A DNA stretch of 64,000 nucleotides from Anisakis pegreffii (Eukaryota; Nematoda; Chromadorea; Rhabditida; Anisakidae): contig JAPYMA010000596.1 in NCBI GenBank assembly GCA_035041965.1, positions 1 through 64,000 on the forward strand. The letters run 5' to 3'. Below the pieces are notes generated by a model. It saw only the letters and a program-made list of their open reading frames with translations, ran no database searches and was not told the origin of the DNA. Both the position numbers and the translations under genes were made by a program. The first letter of the stretch is position 1. Each line of letters begins with the position of its first letter. Of the stretch, positions 12,748 to 24,500 are shown piece after piece.

Positions 12748-13010
12748 TTATGGTTTTATAAATCCACACTCAGTGCTTTGGAATTTTTGATTTTTGCATA
12801 CTACATACTTTGATGGGGAGAGCACATGTCGGACCAAAAATTTGCAGGGCTTTAGTCCGGTCAGACAAATCTTGGTACCACCTGATGGCTCGCCACCGGC
12901 AAATGCACAGTCCTTACTGAATGAACAATAATTTCCGTTGGACAAGTCAATAAGGTGAATACCGCACAGGAATATAATATTTCAACGAAAACGCGAACTA
13001 TGAAGCGCAT
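12748..13010 (-). pseudogene. Small secreted Cys-rich protein, probably frameshifted
   Basis: From the ATG at 13010 the minus strand encodes a start like a signal peptide (MRFIVRVFVEILYS, then CAVFTLLTC). It runs into a stop at 12861. In an overlapping frame, open from about 12985 to the stop at 12748, the sequence is rich in regularly spaced Cys: NYCSFSKDCAFAGG, TKICLTGLKPC, YVVCKNQ, STECGF. A single shift near 12950 would join leader and Cys-rich part, but no splice pair of sensible size fits. It is read as a broken gene or a sequencing indel. The family is not recognised; the cysteine pattern suggests an extracellular domain. Neighbours are repeats, not related genes. Confidence 0.4.
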
Positions 13011-14621
13011 GTTTCTTAATAAGTGCGAGTTGCCTTCCCCTCAAAGTAAACATGTGCCCATTTTTCGGCCCATCGTCGTCGATTTATACTTTTCGTTTGA
13101 TTCGGACGAAATGAGTGTAAGATGCGAATAAGCCGTGATAATGAATACGTGCTTTCATGTGTCATTTGCTTTGTGATTTTATCAAGTTAAGATTCAGTAG
13201 TGCTTCAAAATGTGACATTCGTTGATGAATGCGTACAATTTTGACGGCATTAAACGAGGAACGATCACCCTCATGGGACTCTGCAATTGGTTACTAAATA
13301 TCTTGATCCATCATCACATTAATGAAGTGATAAATTCGAAAAGGTACTGGTGAATATCAGTTGAAAATAACTTCCACTAGTAGGCTTACATCACAAAATT
13401 TTTGCCCAGTTACCTTATTTCATCACTCTTCACTTCACTGCACACATTCCATCACCAGTTCTCTTTTATCCATGCTCCTTGGTAGATGTTGCTTTGATAA
13501 ATATGAACAACGATGATTTCTGCCTAATTGAAGTAAACAAACAGGATCCGATCTTAAAGTTGCAAGCAAATTTGATAGGTTGATTCGTTTAGGGCAGTCT
13601 GACATGGTACCAAATTTTATCCGTTTCTTACATTCATTAAACACCCTAATTTTACGAGATGTTTGATTGACGCGTAACACTAATGTGATTTATGAGCAGC
13701 ACTCATTGTCAGTAAAATAGGAACCGGTCAGGTTGCTTGATCCCTGTAATAGTAGATTCAAGTTGTGAGTATATAGGAGAGGATTATGATGAATATTTGA
13801 TATTTTAAGCAAGTGTTGTGATGAGTAATAGTATTTGGCTGGAGCTGAAGTTATGTACTGTGAGGTGCAATTGGAATAGAGCACACGATCAGCATTTGTT
13901 GCAGTAATAAAGACGAGGATAATATTGGCAATAGCTTTGCGCTGAATATGTTGTGTTGAATGTGTAATTTAAGTTTCTATAATATAGTAATAAGACTACC
14001 GACTCTGAGTAGCAATGCCTATGCGTATGCATATTGATGGTATTGTTGATGTTGTTGATTCACTCACTTCATTTATTGTTGTTACTACACTTAATTATTT
14101 CCTTCCTCAAAACAGCGTCACTCGCGTGCCAATGAATGTTCCTGCGAGAGGTCGTATAATATAATTAATGTATTCAGTTACTTCATATTCACTTACTCTT
14201 CGTCTAAGTGATATCCTTTCTTAATCTAATCATCTCCTAATCGTCCTACTCATCTATCGTCCTCTCTTTCTGTCGGATTGATCTTTTTTCCAACCGTTTT
14301 CGTCCTTATTTCACTCAAATTTCCGACCTTTGATTTCTCGTAGGAAACAACAGTTGTATGTGAGTGCAAAGATCTAGTCGTTCGACTCAAGAATGCCGTA
14401 ACCATTTTGTTTGCCTCTGTTTATTCTGATGCTGGCAATCACCTATCTGCCGTAATAGGTTGTCTCTGATTGAATGAGTTAATCTCATTTGTTACAACAT
14501 TCTCGCCATCACATCAATTTTAATTGCAATACAGAAGGCGTGTCACATTCCTTTTTATTGATACAACGAATTGTTTGTCTTCGTTTCATTGTGATTGTGC
14601 GTTTATTCGTTCATTATTTTC
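13011..14621. other. Intergenic DNA, no supported gene
   Basis: Short minus-strand open frames at 13435-13680 and 13690-13884 lack splice support and resemblance to known proteins. Nothing else stands out. Confidence 0.4.
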
Positions 14622-14847
14622 AGTTCATCGTCTGCAATCTCGATCTCATTTTGCATTGTTTAATGCGAACATATTCGGTTTATGTTTTCGAATGTGTTTG
14701 ATTTCTGCACTCAATCAGTCCAGTGGGCTTCTTATTTTACTTCCGGATTTTCCCATCAGGCGTTTTTATGTTCCATTATGCGCGATCTGTTGCGCTTTCT
14801 GTTGTTATCGCAAATTCTTTCTTGACTTCAACACAATAAACTTTTGA
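14622..14847 (+). CDS. Possible terminal exon of a membrane protein
   Basis: An acceptor (TTATTTTCAG) opens a frame of about 75 codons with hydrophobic and Cys-rich stretches (GLCFRMCLISA, VPLCAICCAFCC). It stops at 14845-14847, and AATAAA lies just before the stop. No upstream exon was identified and no family is recognised. Another frame over part of this interval is also open, so this is weak. Confidence 0.2.
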
Positions 14848-15301
14848 ATTTCAAACGAAAGCGGCATAAATCTCGGCGAGGAAAACTTTTGTTTGCATTT
14901 TCTTGTTTGTGATTAAACATGCGTTCTTTCGCATTTCTGAGAGAACTTTCATTTTTATTCTGAATTCATAGTATCGTAATGCACAAAGTGTGGAGAAAAT
15001 AGCTGTATACATTCTCACCGAAATCTTCTTGTGTTGTTTTCACGTCAAATTCAGTCGAGAAATGAAATAGGTGTATTGAAACACACATGTATATGTATAT
15101 CTATGATGTATCATTTGCATGCGAAGATGATTGATCCATTCGAGCATCGCCTCTCAACATGCGGTTGATTTATTCCGGAGGTGTGAGCACCGTTGAACGT
15201 TGATTGTTCAGCTATGTTTATTGGTAATATCTGTTTGAGGGGTGTCTTTATGCTCAGTTATTATTTCCATATCTGCAGTATTTTTATTTCTTATCGCGTC
15301 T

Positions 15302-15456
15302 GAAATCTTTTCAATCCCGTAGTAGAGTATTCATTAAGCGCTGAAACACTGCTCTGTTCATCTGGAGCGCTGTTATTGCTGGTGTTATTTTCAACTCAAC
15401 TGCTACGTGTACACCCATCCGTGCCGTCCATCAAGAATTATACCGCATCTGAGATT
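15302..15456 (+). CDS. Possible exon with a membrane segment
   Basis: A frame open from 15302 encodes a hydrophobic run (GALLLLVLFSTQLL) and an N-glycosylation site (NYTAS). It reaches a strong donor (ATT|GTGAGTGAG) after 15456. A GTAG acceptor at 15322 is available. No partner exon is certain. Could be a real exon of an unknown secreted or membrane protein, or chance. Confidence 0.25.
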
Positions 15457-16529
15457 GTGAGTGAGTCGGTTCGTTTCACTCCTTCGCATTTGTCTGTTCA
15501 TTATCAGAAATGCGTGTTGTTATTGATATCCGTGCTAGAGCAATACTTTCGCATCACTATTGTAATACTGCATTTGTATTGTTGTGTTCACACTTTCATT
15601 TCGTCTCATCTCGATCGGTGGAACCGCGGCAGTCTGGTAGTAAGATTCTCATCTAAACACTGATAATAGAACATGAAATACTTTTCCTGTTTTTATCTTT
15701 TTTTACCTAAACTTCAATATCTTATCTTTTTCGCTGATTCTCGAATGCTCTACTTAAGCTTCAAGCTTCCCTAAGACTCTTTCTTGACTCATTATCAGGC
15801 TAACTTAGCCTCCCTCTCGCACTACCCACGCACTCAATAATAGATACGATCAGTCAGCCACACTCCTTCCGCTCATCAACCACCGTAACAGTTGCCATCA
15901 CATTTGCTTTCATTCATTCGATTGCAAGCAAAAATTCATCGCTGATGAGCAGTTTGAGCTCATATGAGAACAACGTTTTTATTTCAGTTGTTTTATTTGC
16001 CGTTAAAATGATTTTTTCATTCAGCTTCATTGTGTTTCGTCGAATATTTATTTTGATACCCACATCAAGGTTTTATTTTCCAGTGAATTTGTGCGGTGTC
16101 TTATTATGATTTTGAAACGTTTTTCTCTCTATTTTACAAACAGGTCTCTAAAAAATTTTTTGCAATGAAAGTTGTTAAAATATTGTAATGAGATTTGTCT
16201 TGAAATCTCTGTGCTACTCATAAACAGTAGTTGTCTAGATTTGAAACAGTAATCTTATTCATTGTCACGGTAATTTTACAGCATTGAACGAATGAACCAA
16301 AAAAAAAATCGCGGCTCTCATCTCTTTTGCTCGATTCGTCAACAGCTAACTATAAATAAATTAATTTGTCAGACATCGTTAAATTATTCGAATTGTTGGG
16401 AATCTTTGCATGCAAATGTTTGCTCTCTTTTAGTTTACTGAGATGCAATGAATAGTGGAATGCACCACATGCATAAATATGCTCTCCGAAAGAATTTCTC
16501 AGTGATTTATCGTTGTAACAGTTGTGTAA
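15457..16529. other. Intergenic or intronic DNA
   Basis: No gene supported. A short hydrophobic open frame follows a TTTCAG acceptor near 15987, too short to interpret. Confidence 0.4.
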
Positions 16530-16665
16530 CTTGATTCGAATTTCATTCATTTCATGCAATTTTGTACTTGTTTCGAATTTCATTCATTTCATGCAATTTC
16601 GTACTTGATTCGAATTTCATTCATTCCATGCAATTTCGTACTTGATTCGAATTTCACTCATTCGT
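16530..16665 (+). repeat. 37-bp tandem repeat, ~3.6 copies
   Basis: Units start at about 16530, 16567, 16604 and 16641. Each carries CTTGATTCGAATTTCATTC followed by ATTTCATGCAATTTCGTA with single-base variation. The period is exactly 37 bp. Confidence 0.9.
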
Positions 16666-19309
16666 TATTCATAAATCCAGATGAATTTTTAACCTAATTA
16701 CATCAGCAACTGCATTTTTGCGGTATAAATGCGTGTGTAAGAAACACGTTCGATGAAGTTTATTTGATGTTGTTCACATTCAAAGCTAACCTTCATATCC
16801 ATATATCTCACATATCGCTTTTTGTTTGTTAGTGTGCTACAAAAACTGGGACTGCTAATGTCCCACAAAAAACTTTTCATCATTCGATCCTCTTTATTTG
16901 GTGCCGAAGTATAGTGATGTATTCGCCTAATTGACGTTTATACCATATGAGTAATAGCGTCCGTTAATTGCCGTCATAAATTTTTGTTCTATACCAGTTA
17001 GTTTAACTCACCGTCATCAACAGAATGTGGAAATTGAATAAATTGTTTCATATCCTAAGAAACTTATAAAGCCGAAGTGTATCCGAGTATTTTTTCTCTA
17101 ATGTCGACATCCATTTGGAAGTGATGATATGACATTGGTGCGAATCATTTTTATTTTCATTTTTATATTAGCAGACATCGTAAACTGCAAAAATTCCCGT
17201 TTCGAAAAAATTGTGTACTGAATGAAAACGTTTCACCAAGTAGCAGTGAGTGACGGCATTCGAGCCAAGACGTTGCAGATGCTATTCGAAGACGAGATAT
17301 CGCTTAATTGAGAACAGGAAGTTAGTGTTTAAGTAGCAGTTGTGTAGCAATCTTTCAGACAATTATTCACGTTATTGTTGAACATTTCTATTGGCGAAGC
17401 AACTTCTGATTTCTTTTATTCAACTACAATTCGGCACAACAAAAGTACGAAATTTCGATCGATTCTCAACTTCTCATGCACAAGCAACTCTCATCTGCAT
17501 AATTAATTTCAACATTTCGGTTGCCACAGAATTGTTGTTTGTTATCTGGTAAGCTTACTCCATATTGACTAACTTTATAATTCATTCGATGTTTACAATC
17601 AATTACTGTTTGTCGTTCTACTTTGAAGTTATTTGTGTTTATGTATATGTGCAATATAAAGCATTTAGACACTTGTAGAAAGTGAATATTTGAGCACTTA
17701 AAGCATTAGCATTTAAACTATTGTGAATATTTGAGAGGGTTTTACTTTCATAAGATGATGATTATTGTGGTGCTCGCTGCGTCATCGCAATATAACTGTA
17801 TTGTTTGTGATTAAAGAGCAGAAGCTAGAGTATCATTAATCTCTAATACAACATTATTATATACACTTTCTTGTCTCAAAGTACCTCGCAGCCAAACAGA
17901 TGTGTGCATTCGAGTGGTGCTCCTCGATTGAATACGCTCAACCCTTCGACAACACTCCTTCGACCTCATCTCTGTTCTTTTCTTTAAACTACGCCAGTTG
18001 TTTTCAATTAGTATATGTTTCCACCCCTTTAACGCGTTCATTCTTCGCGGAATTCCGATAACAGTGCTGCGAACAATCTTCGGTGGTTTTTCAGTATGTA
18101 AACTATTGTAATGTGTTTGTAAATTTGAGAGGTTTAGCTTCATTCAATGTTTCCTTCAATGTCACATATAAGGTTTATAAGAAGTCGATTGTTTCATTGA
18201 AGGAGGTAAATTTTATCAATAATTTTTGCACGTTTTGAAAGGCTTGTTGTATTTTGATGCGTTTCATTGCTTGTATTTAAGCACAGTTGATTGCGCGTAG
18301 CAGGTGAATGCGACAGTTTGAAGTTTTTAAGGGATGTGTCATTACTCTCGTTGCTTTCTTTTCGATCAGAAGTTATATTTTCTATGAAATTATGCGGCTA
18401 TTGCTTATCCTAAGATTATGTAGGTTATTGTTTGCATCTTTCGAGCTATTTTTCTGAATTTTTACTTATCCCACTTGATCTTACCATGGATTTGACGTCT
18501 TAAATCTTTAAAAAAAGGTTTTTGTTCGTCAAGGGAAACATTTAATGTGATTGATCGATGTTTGTGTTTACATATTTTGACATATTCATTCGTTTTTTTG
18601 TGAAAAAATTACGGCGTCCATAAGTTTCAAATAGAAGAAATATTGGGAAGTGCAGTGGGGAAAATAAAGGATATTGGAGAATAGTTTTTAATAAGAAATG
18701 AATTCGAAATTGAACCGCTGTTATTCATTGCCCAAGTTTGCATATTCACTGATATGATTGGCGCATTAATCGTAAGCTTGAAGAGCATAGCGTAGACTTG
18801 TTTGAAGGAAATCCCAAATGTTGAGGTACTCTTCATCGGGAATCCGGAATATTTTCCATCTTTTGAGCAGAATGTAACAGGATAATAAGGACACATTACG
18901 TTCGTTGGACATTTTGCGCGCACTCTCCTTGCACACCTCTGTTTGATGGCCGATCCTAGTTTTGTTATGGTTCATTCAGTTCAGTAACTGCTTTTACATT
19001 ATTAATGAAGTGAAGATATTTACATTATTAATGAAATGAATATTACACGTCATGTATTGTCGCATATCGCGTCAATGAATGCTTTTAGTATTCATTGCAT
19101 TTACTTGATGGTTATTTATGAGTGTGTGATTATCTTGCGATGTTTATTTCCTCGTGAATGCATCGTTCATTTGAGAGTGATGTGTTGTCCTTTGAATATG
19201 GCACATTAAAAGATGCTTTAGTGGCTTAATGGTCATTGGAGTTTAGGTTTGTTTGTTTATGGGAGGAATAAATAAGCTTATCAGAGATTTGCTGTAGTTT
19301 TTCATTTCG
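16666..19309. other. Gene-poor stretch with unassigned minus-strand frames
   Basis: Minus-strand frames at 17811-18143 (110 codons, basic) and 18766-18975 (69 codons, with SLLSCYILLKRW and PDEEYLNIWDFLQ) look somewhat protein-like. I could not link either to splice sites, a start or a family. The plus strand shows nothing. Confidence 0.3.
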
Positions 19310-19675
19310 ATGCTTTCTTCATTTGTTTTCTTGCTTTTCTCATCTATCGCTTTTTCTTCATTTATTTTTCTTCCTCCTATTTTGTACGGATGTACTGAAA
19401 AAGAACAGTTTTTTTTCACTCGGATTCCATTTGCACAAGTCATTACTTTTTTCGGGCAAACAAGTGAAAATGATGAGTGTGTGATTATCTGAATTATGGA
19501 GACGAACGCAATTGTACGGCTTATTTTAGCGGAATTATCGAATAGAAAACATCTGTTCGAAATATTTAATAGGATTTCGTTCGAAATTGAGAAATATTTC
19601 AGAAATGAGTCGTACAGTAAGGACGTTGTAGATCTGTGGGCATGGATTGTGACGTATTTCAGAAGTAATATATGA
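19310..19675 (+). other. Two in-frame ORFs separated by one TGA
   Basis: An ATG at 19310 opens a 60-codon frame starting with a leader-like sequence (MLSSFVFLLFSSIAFSSF). It stops with TGA at 19490-19492. The same frame resumes with ATG at 19496 and runs 59 codons as a charged, helix-like peptide (LAELSNRKHLFEIFNRISF) to TGA at 19673-19675. The minus strand is also open right across (19243-19737, 164 codons), so only one reading can be real. Options are two small proteins, readthrough, a spliced-out stop, or an antisense gene. No family recognised. Confidence 0.25.
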
Positions 19676-19737
19676 TCAATTTTGAACGTAGCAATTCTAT
19701 TATCAATCGATGTTTTGTGTGTATAAATCATCGTCAA

Positions 19738-21011
19738 ATTGACGTCTTAGTCGTAAACATAATGTTTGCTCGACTGGATGGATTCGTCATCGTTTTTTTT
19801 TTCACTGGGATGGCATGCAGTTGAAATCATTCCGTTCAATTCATCTGTGTAATTCTCTCATTCGCTTTGCATTGTCTGATCCTTTTTCTGTTGATTCAAA
19901 TATGTGATTTACTTGCATAGCACGCACGTGATCACTTTCCATAATTTCCATCTCTCTATCAGAAACATTGTTTTTGTTTAATGATTTATAATGTTTTCCC
20001 GTATTTTGACAGCAATTTTTTTGTTTAAATCAACGGTCTTTGGCTGATTCCCTCTCTCTATATATGTAGTTATATCTTTGAGAGGGAATGAATTACTCAC
20101 TTCTCCTTCTGTTAACATTACTGACTCATCTAATAATCACAGTTTATAACTATGCATAATATTGAAAATTCAAATAGTTTTCATGGGCCGCTAAAAAATT
20201 GTGACGTAATATTTATTCAGAGCAGAAATGCTACACTTTCGAAATTGTACTCTAACATATGAAGTGGAGTTATGTCTAAATATATGCATGTGATCATACG
20301 GATATATGATTTTTTTAATACTCGTGTGTCTACGCTAACTTCTGCTAATGTTTTGATGACAAAAAGCGCTTCTAGACAAATCGTTTGGGTGCGTGATTCT
20401 CTACTAAAATTCTTCACTCTTACATCGAATTCCGAGTTTTATTAGCGTTTGTGATTAAGTATCGGCATTGTGATAAGTTTGGCTCAGAAGTGCATACAGT
20501 CAATCATATGGGAATGAATTATGCGCATATAATTGATTGTATGGGAATAGTTCATTGCTATGTGTTATCATATCAACATAATATGATCTGATCCATTGCC
20601 ATATGTTACTGCAGCAATCAGTGTCATTGAAAATGAGATTTTTTTCTCATTTTCAATGAGAAAATTGAAATGAGAAAGTTGAAAAAAAAGAGAAGGTTAA
20701 GAATTTTCAAATTCCGGAATATAATTTCGAATGATGTTTGCATCAATAATTTATTTGTGACATTATCAAACGTAACCACATCAGATATAAACTGATTAAA
20801 AAGGAGGGATGATAAAAACCGATTAACGACTGATCGATATTGAAGAAAATGAAATATTTTTAATTAAATGCATAATGAAGTACCATTACAGCGGCTTTTT
20901 CACTATACCTTCACTGACTGCGTTAAACGGTTGTCACTTCCATCATCTTAATAAGATATCAATGAATCCTTAATATTACAGCATTCTCTCCCTAATTTGT
21001 AACGCTATGCA
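19738..21011. other. Intergenic DNA upstream of pat-4
   Basis: No coding frame supported. It contains a short perfect hairpin at 20624-20659. Promoter elements for the downstream gene cannot be picked out. Confidence 0.5.
20624..20659. repeat. Perfect 15-bp hairpin
   Basis: TCATTGAAAATGAGA at 20624-20638 and its exact reverse complement at 20645-20659 are separated by six T. An imperfect third arm (AAATTGAAATGAGAAA) follows. Confidence 0.85.
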
Positions 21012-21150
21012 CTAGTGGTAGGATCCGACCGACAGTCGGTCGGAAAAATGCGAAAATTTCGGTCGGAATTCCGACTGTCGGAATGACGAAATTCCACCTC
21101 GATCGGATTCCGACCGATCGAAATTTCGTTCGGATCCCATCACTACTACG
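21012..21150. mobile_element. Fold-back miniature element with terminal inverted repeats
   Basis: The ends are imperfect inverted repeats (left AGTGGTAGGATCCGA, right TCGGATCCCATCACTACT). The interior is densely palindromic, built from variants of GACCGACAGTCGGTCGG and AATTTCGGTCGGAATTCCG. It is much richer in GC than its flanks and has no coding capacity. This fits a MITE or foldback element; the superfamily is undetermined. Confidence 0.65.
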
Positions 21151-21557
21151 CACCCAACAATCTTCTTTCATCCTATTTTATACAATAGCGTCTCAGAGTT
21201 GACGTCGTTACCGCATACGATTGCTTTACCCGTTTCATTGTTATGATCCTTCTGTTTTCACGAACGTTCCATTTTCAGTTCTTCATTGTGGTGTCGCATT
21301 CGTTAGCGACAGTGTGGTATCCAGTGATGCGTCAAGATAAGGAATAGGAAATCACAGCACTAGGATTCTTACATTCAAAAAGGAATACTGATATATTTAT
21401 TGCATATGCTGGTCATATTGAACTAATCGCGTGAAACACACTATGTGTAATTAATCGCCGTGCTGTGTTTCACTGTATGGACTTATCGCAAGATATTCTG
21501 TTTTGTTTGCTCAAATATAAAAAATTCTAACGAACTGAATCGAAAAAGTATTCAAAA

Positions 21558-24500
21558 ATGTCGTTAGCAAATAATTATCATTCGCACAAACCGAATGTTC
21601 CGATTATTATGGAAGATGTGTTCGGTTGGGTGCGCGAGGGAAATACGTTTCAAGTGAGGGTTTGGTTGGACGATACTGAACACGATCTTAATATTGGGTT
21701 CGCTTTTGTTTTTCTTATTGCATCATTCTTTGTTTGAATGTTTTCCAGATTTTATGTGCGCGTTGGTTGATCATTTTGCTGTAAAGAGCTCCATCTGAGA
21801 GTTTCAAAATTCACCCAATTACTTCTTTGATGAAAATTTATGGAATTTCACAAGACCTCTGTTGGATTACGGATCACAGAAAACAGCAAAATTCGGAATG
21901 CTGCTTCTTTTGAAACAGAAAACAATGACAGCTACATAGCTCAACAGGGTCTGCGGTTTGTTGAAACAAATAGGGCAACAAAAATTCAGTTGTTTTCATG
22001 AGTCTATGGCCGAAATGAAGTAATGAAATTGCAGTGACGACCATGCGTTTTCATTACTGCACTGGGCTTCGAAAGAAGGTCATTTGCCAATAGTCGAGTT
22101 GTTATTGGCTCGTGGTGCTCGAGTGAACTCAACGAATATGGGTGATGATACAAGTCTGCATCTTGCTGCTGCACACGGACATCGTGAAATTGTTGTGGTA
22201 TGTTCTTTTGAAATTGAAATTATCGAAAATCATGAGATACCGAATTAAGATATCGTTCTCATTGTAGAAATTGTTGGCGCGGAAGGCTGATGTGAATGCA
22301 ACAAATGAACACGGAATGACACCGTTGCATTACGCCTGCTTTTGGGGTTATGTTCAGATCGGTGAAGTAGGTTTTTGTTTATTCGATTCGAATTTTTTTA
22401 AAATTTTATAACTCTTAATTTTTTTTTCTTTAACTGCTTCGAGAATGAAGCAAGTAAATAATCGGTAAGAGAATGATGATGTAACCTAAATCATTCGCAA
22501 GTTTACACGAGAATTCGATTGATCTTATGGGCTCCAATTATGATGTGGCTCTAATTGATTTTGCCTAAAAAATGTTAAGGATCTGATTCAATGTGGTGCA
22601 CTGGTTGGCGCGTGCAACAGAAGAGGACAGACACCGTTAGATGTCTGTCAGCCTCAAGCTCGCAACTCAATAATTGGTGGGTAATTTTTTGGTGGTATCG
22701 TTTTCAGTTTCGCTCTCATTATATCTTTTCTGTGAATTTCTGTTGATTCTGGACTGAATGTCATAAATGATCATGGAATGAAATGCATTCTTAATTAAGG
22801 CAAAGTTTAGCGAATATTGTTCTGAGTTTGCTCGCGTTCGTCTTCTTTTACTGATAGTTGTATGGATATTGATCAATTTCTTAATACAATTCTTTCTCGT
22901 CAGTTCTTCGAAGATGGTGAAGCGTTCATTCAAGCATCTCCATAGGTATCAGATAGTGGTTCTGTGAAAAAGCATCTCTCCGATTGATATTTCTTTCGTA
23001 GCCGTTTAAGATTGAAATTGTAGAGATTGCGCGTGAACACGGACAGAACGAGAGTGATCGAATTCCGTTCAGAGATCAGACTTGGAAAGGAACAAAGAGT
23101 CGTACGAGAGATGCGACTTTATCTCGGTATGACTTTGAAAAAATATCACATTGATGTATTGTGAAACAGTTTTGAGCAAATTGAGTATCATTCATTTTAG
23201 TAAATAGTTGTTTTTGGATCAACGGTGTTTAATATGATTACATGCGAGTACTGATTTTGGGACAGGGAATTGTTTCTAGCGGAAGTATTGGTGAATTGCT
23301 GGTTTGCAGATACACCGGTGTGGACGTGTCATCGTTGAGTTTGAACGCGAAACTCGCAGAATCACATAGTGGCGAGTTATGGCGTGGTAAGTGGCAAGGG
23401 AATGATATCGTTGCACGATTGCTGGCCATCAACGAAGTTACACCGCGCATCAGTCGCGACTTCCAGAGTGAATTCCCCGCGTTGAGGTTCCTTTTTGAAG
23501 TTGCTTTCGGGGGCGGTAATCGCATAGCGTTGTTCGATGCTCTCCATTTTTCTTCTTTTGAAAGAATTGTTTGTGTATAATATTATATTGTTGACATCAT
23601 AATTAACTGGCCTAGTTGTGGTCGATACGAATGATTTTGTAGTGAAATTGAGGGGTCGAATCTGTCTTTCAAAATCCTTTTTTGCTGACTTTTTCACGGA
23701 AATCCGTCACTCATTTCGGTCCGCTTTTATGTGTTTAGTGCGAAGTGTTGCCTTGAAGTGCATGGAATAATGATTGCTCAGTCGAATCAATATTCCACTT
23801 GATCCGAAACAGTTTTAATCACCCAAACCAACTGTCTGACGTTGGTGAAATTCAGGATTTTCGCGCACGCAAATGTATGTCCAGTGGTGGCATGTTGTAA
23901 TCAACCACCGAATTTAATAGTAATAAGTCAATTGATGCCGTATGGATCCTTGTATAACTTCCTCCACGAACAGACCGGTAATATTTTCAGCCCATTCGTT
24001 GCGTAATTTTTTCGTCAGCTACGTGTATGTTAGGTGCAAGTAGTACTTTGCTCATATTTCCCACTATGATTTTTTTTGCAAAATACCGTCGTTTTGTTTT
24101 CCTTGCATACCTCTGTGTTCCTAGATATTTTCATGTCAGGTGGAATCTCGCACATAAAAGTCATTCATGTAGGGCAACTCATTTTCGTTTCATCCATTAT
24201 GTTTAAGCAACGTTCAAAATGAATTTTAAACAATAATTTCAATGATTTTACCAATAATTAAAATTTTTCACGATAGTAACAATAATCTATTTTGATGTGT
24301 TCAACGAACCACTTGTAGAAGTTGTAATCGATCAAGCACAAGCGACCAAATTCGCATTGGATATTGCAAGAGGGATGTCATTTCTGCATACGCTCGATCC
24401 ACTGATTCTTAGATATTATCTCAGCTCAAAACACGTCGTTATTGATGAGGATCTGTCCGCAAAAATTTCAATGGCCGATACCAAGTTTAGTTTTCAAGAA

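Noticed and set aside
23238..23697. Minus-strand frames of 95 and 106 codons
   Set aside because: They are antisense to conserved pat-4 kinase exons.
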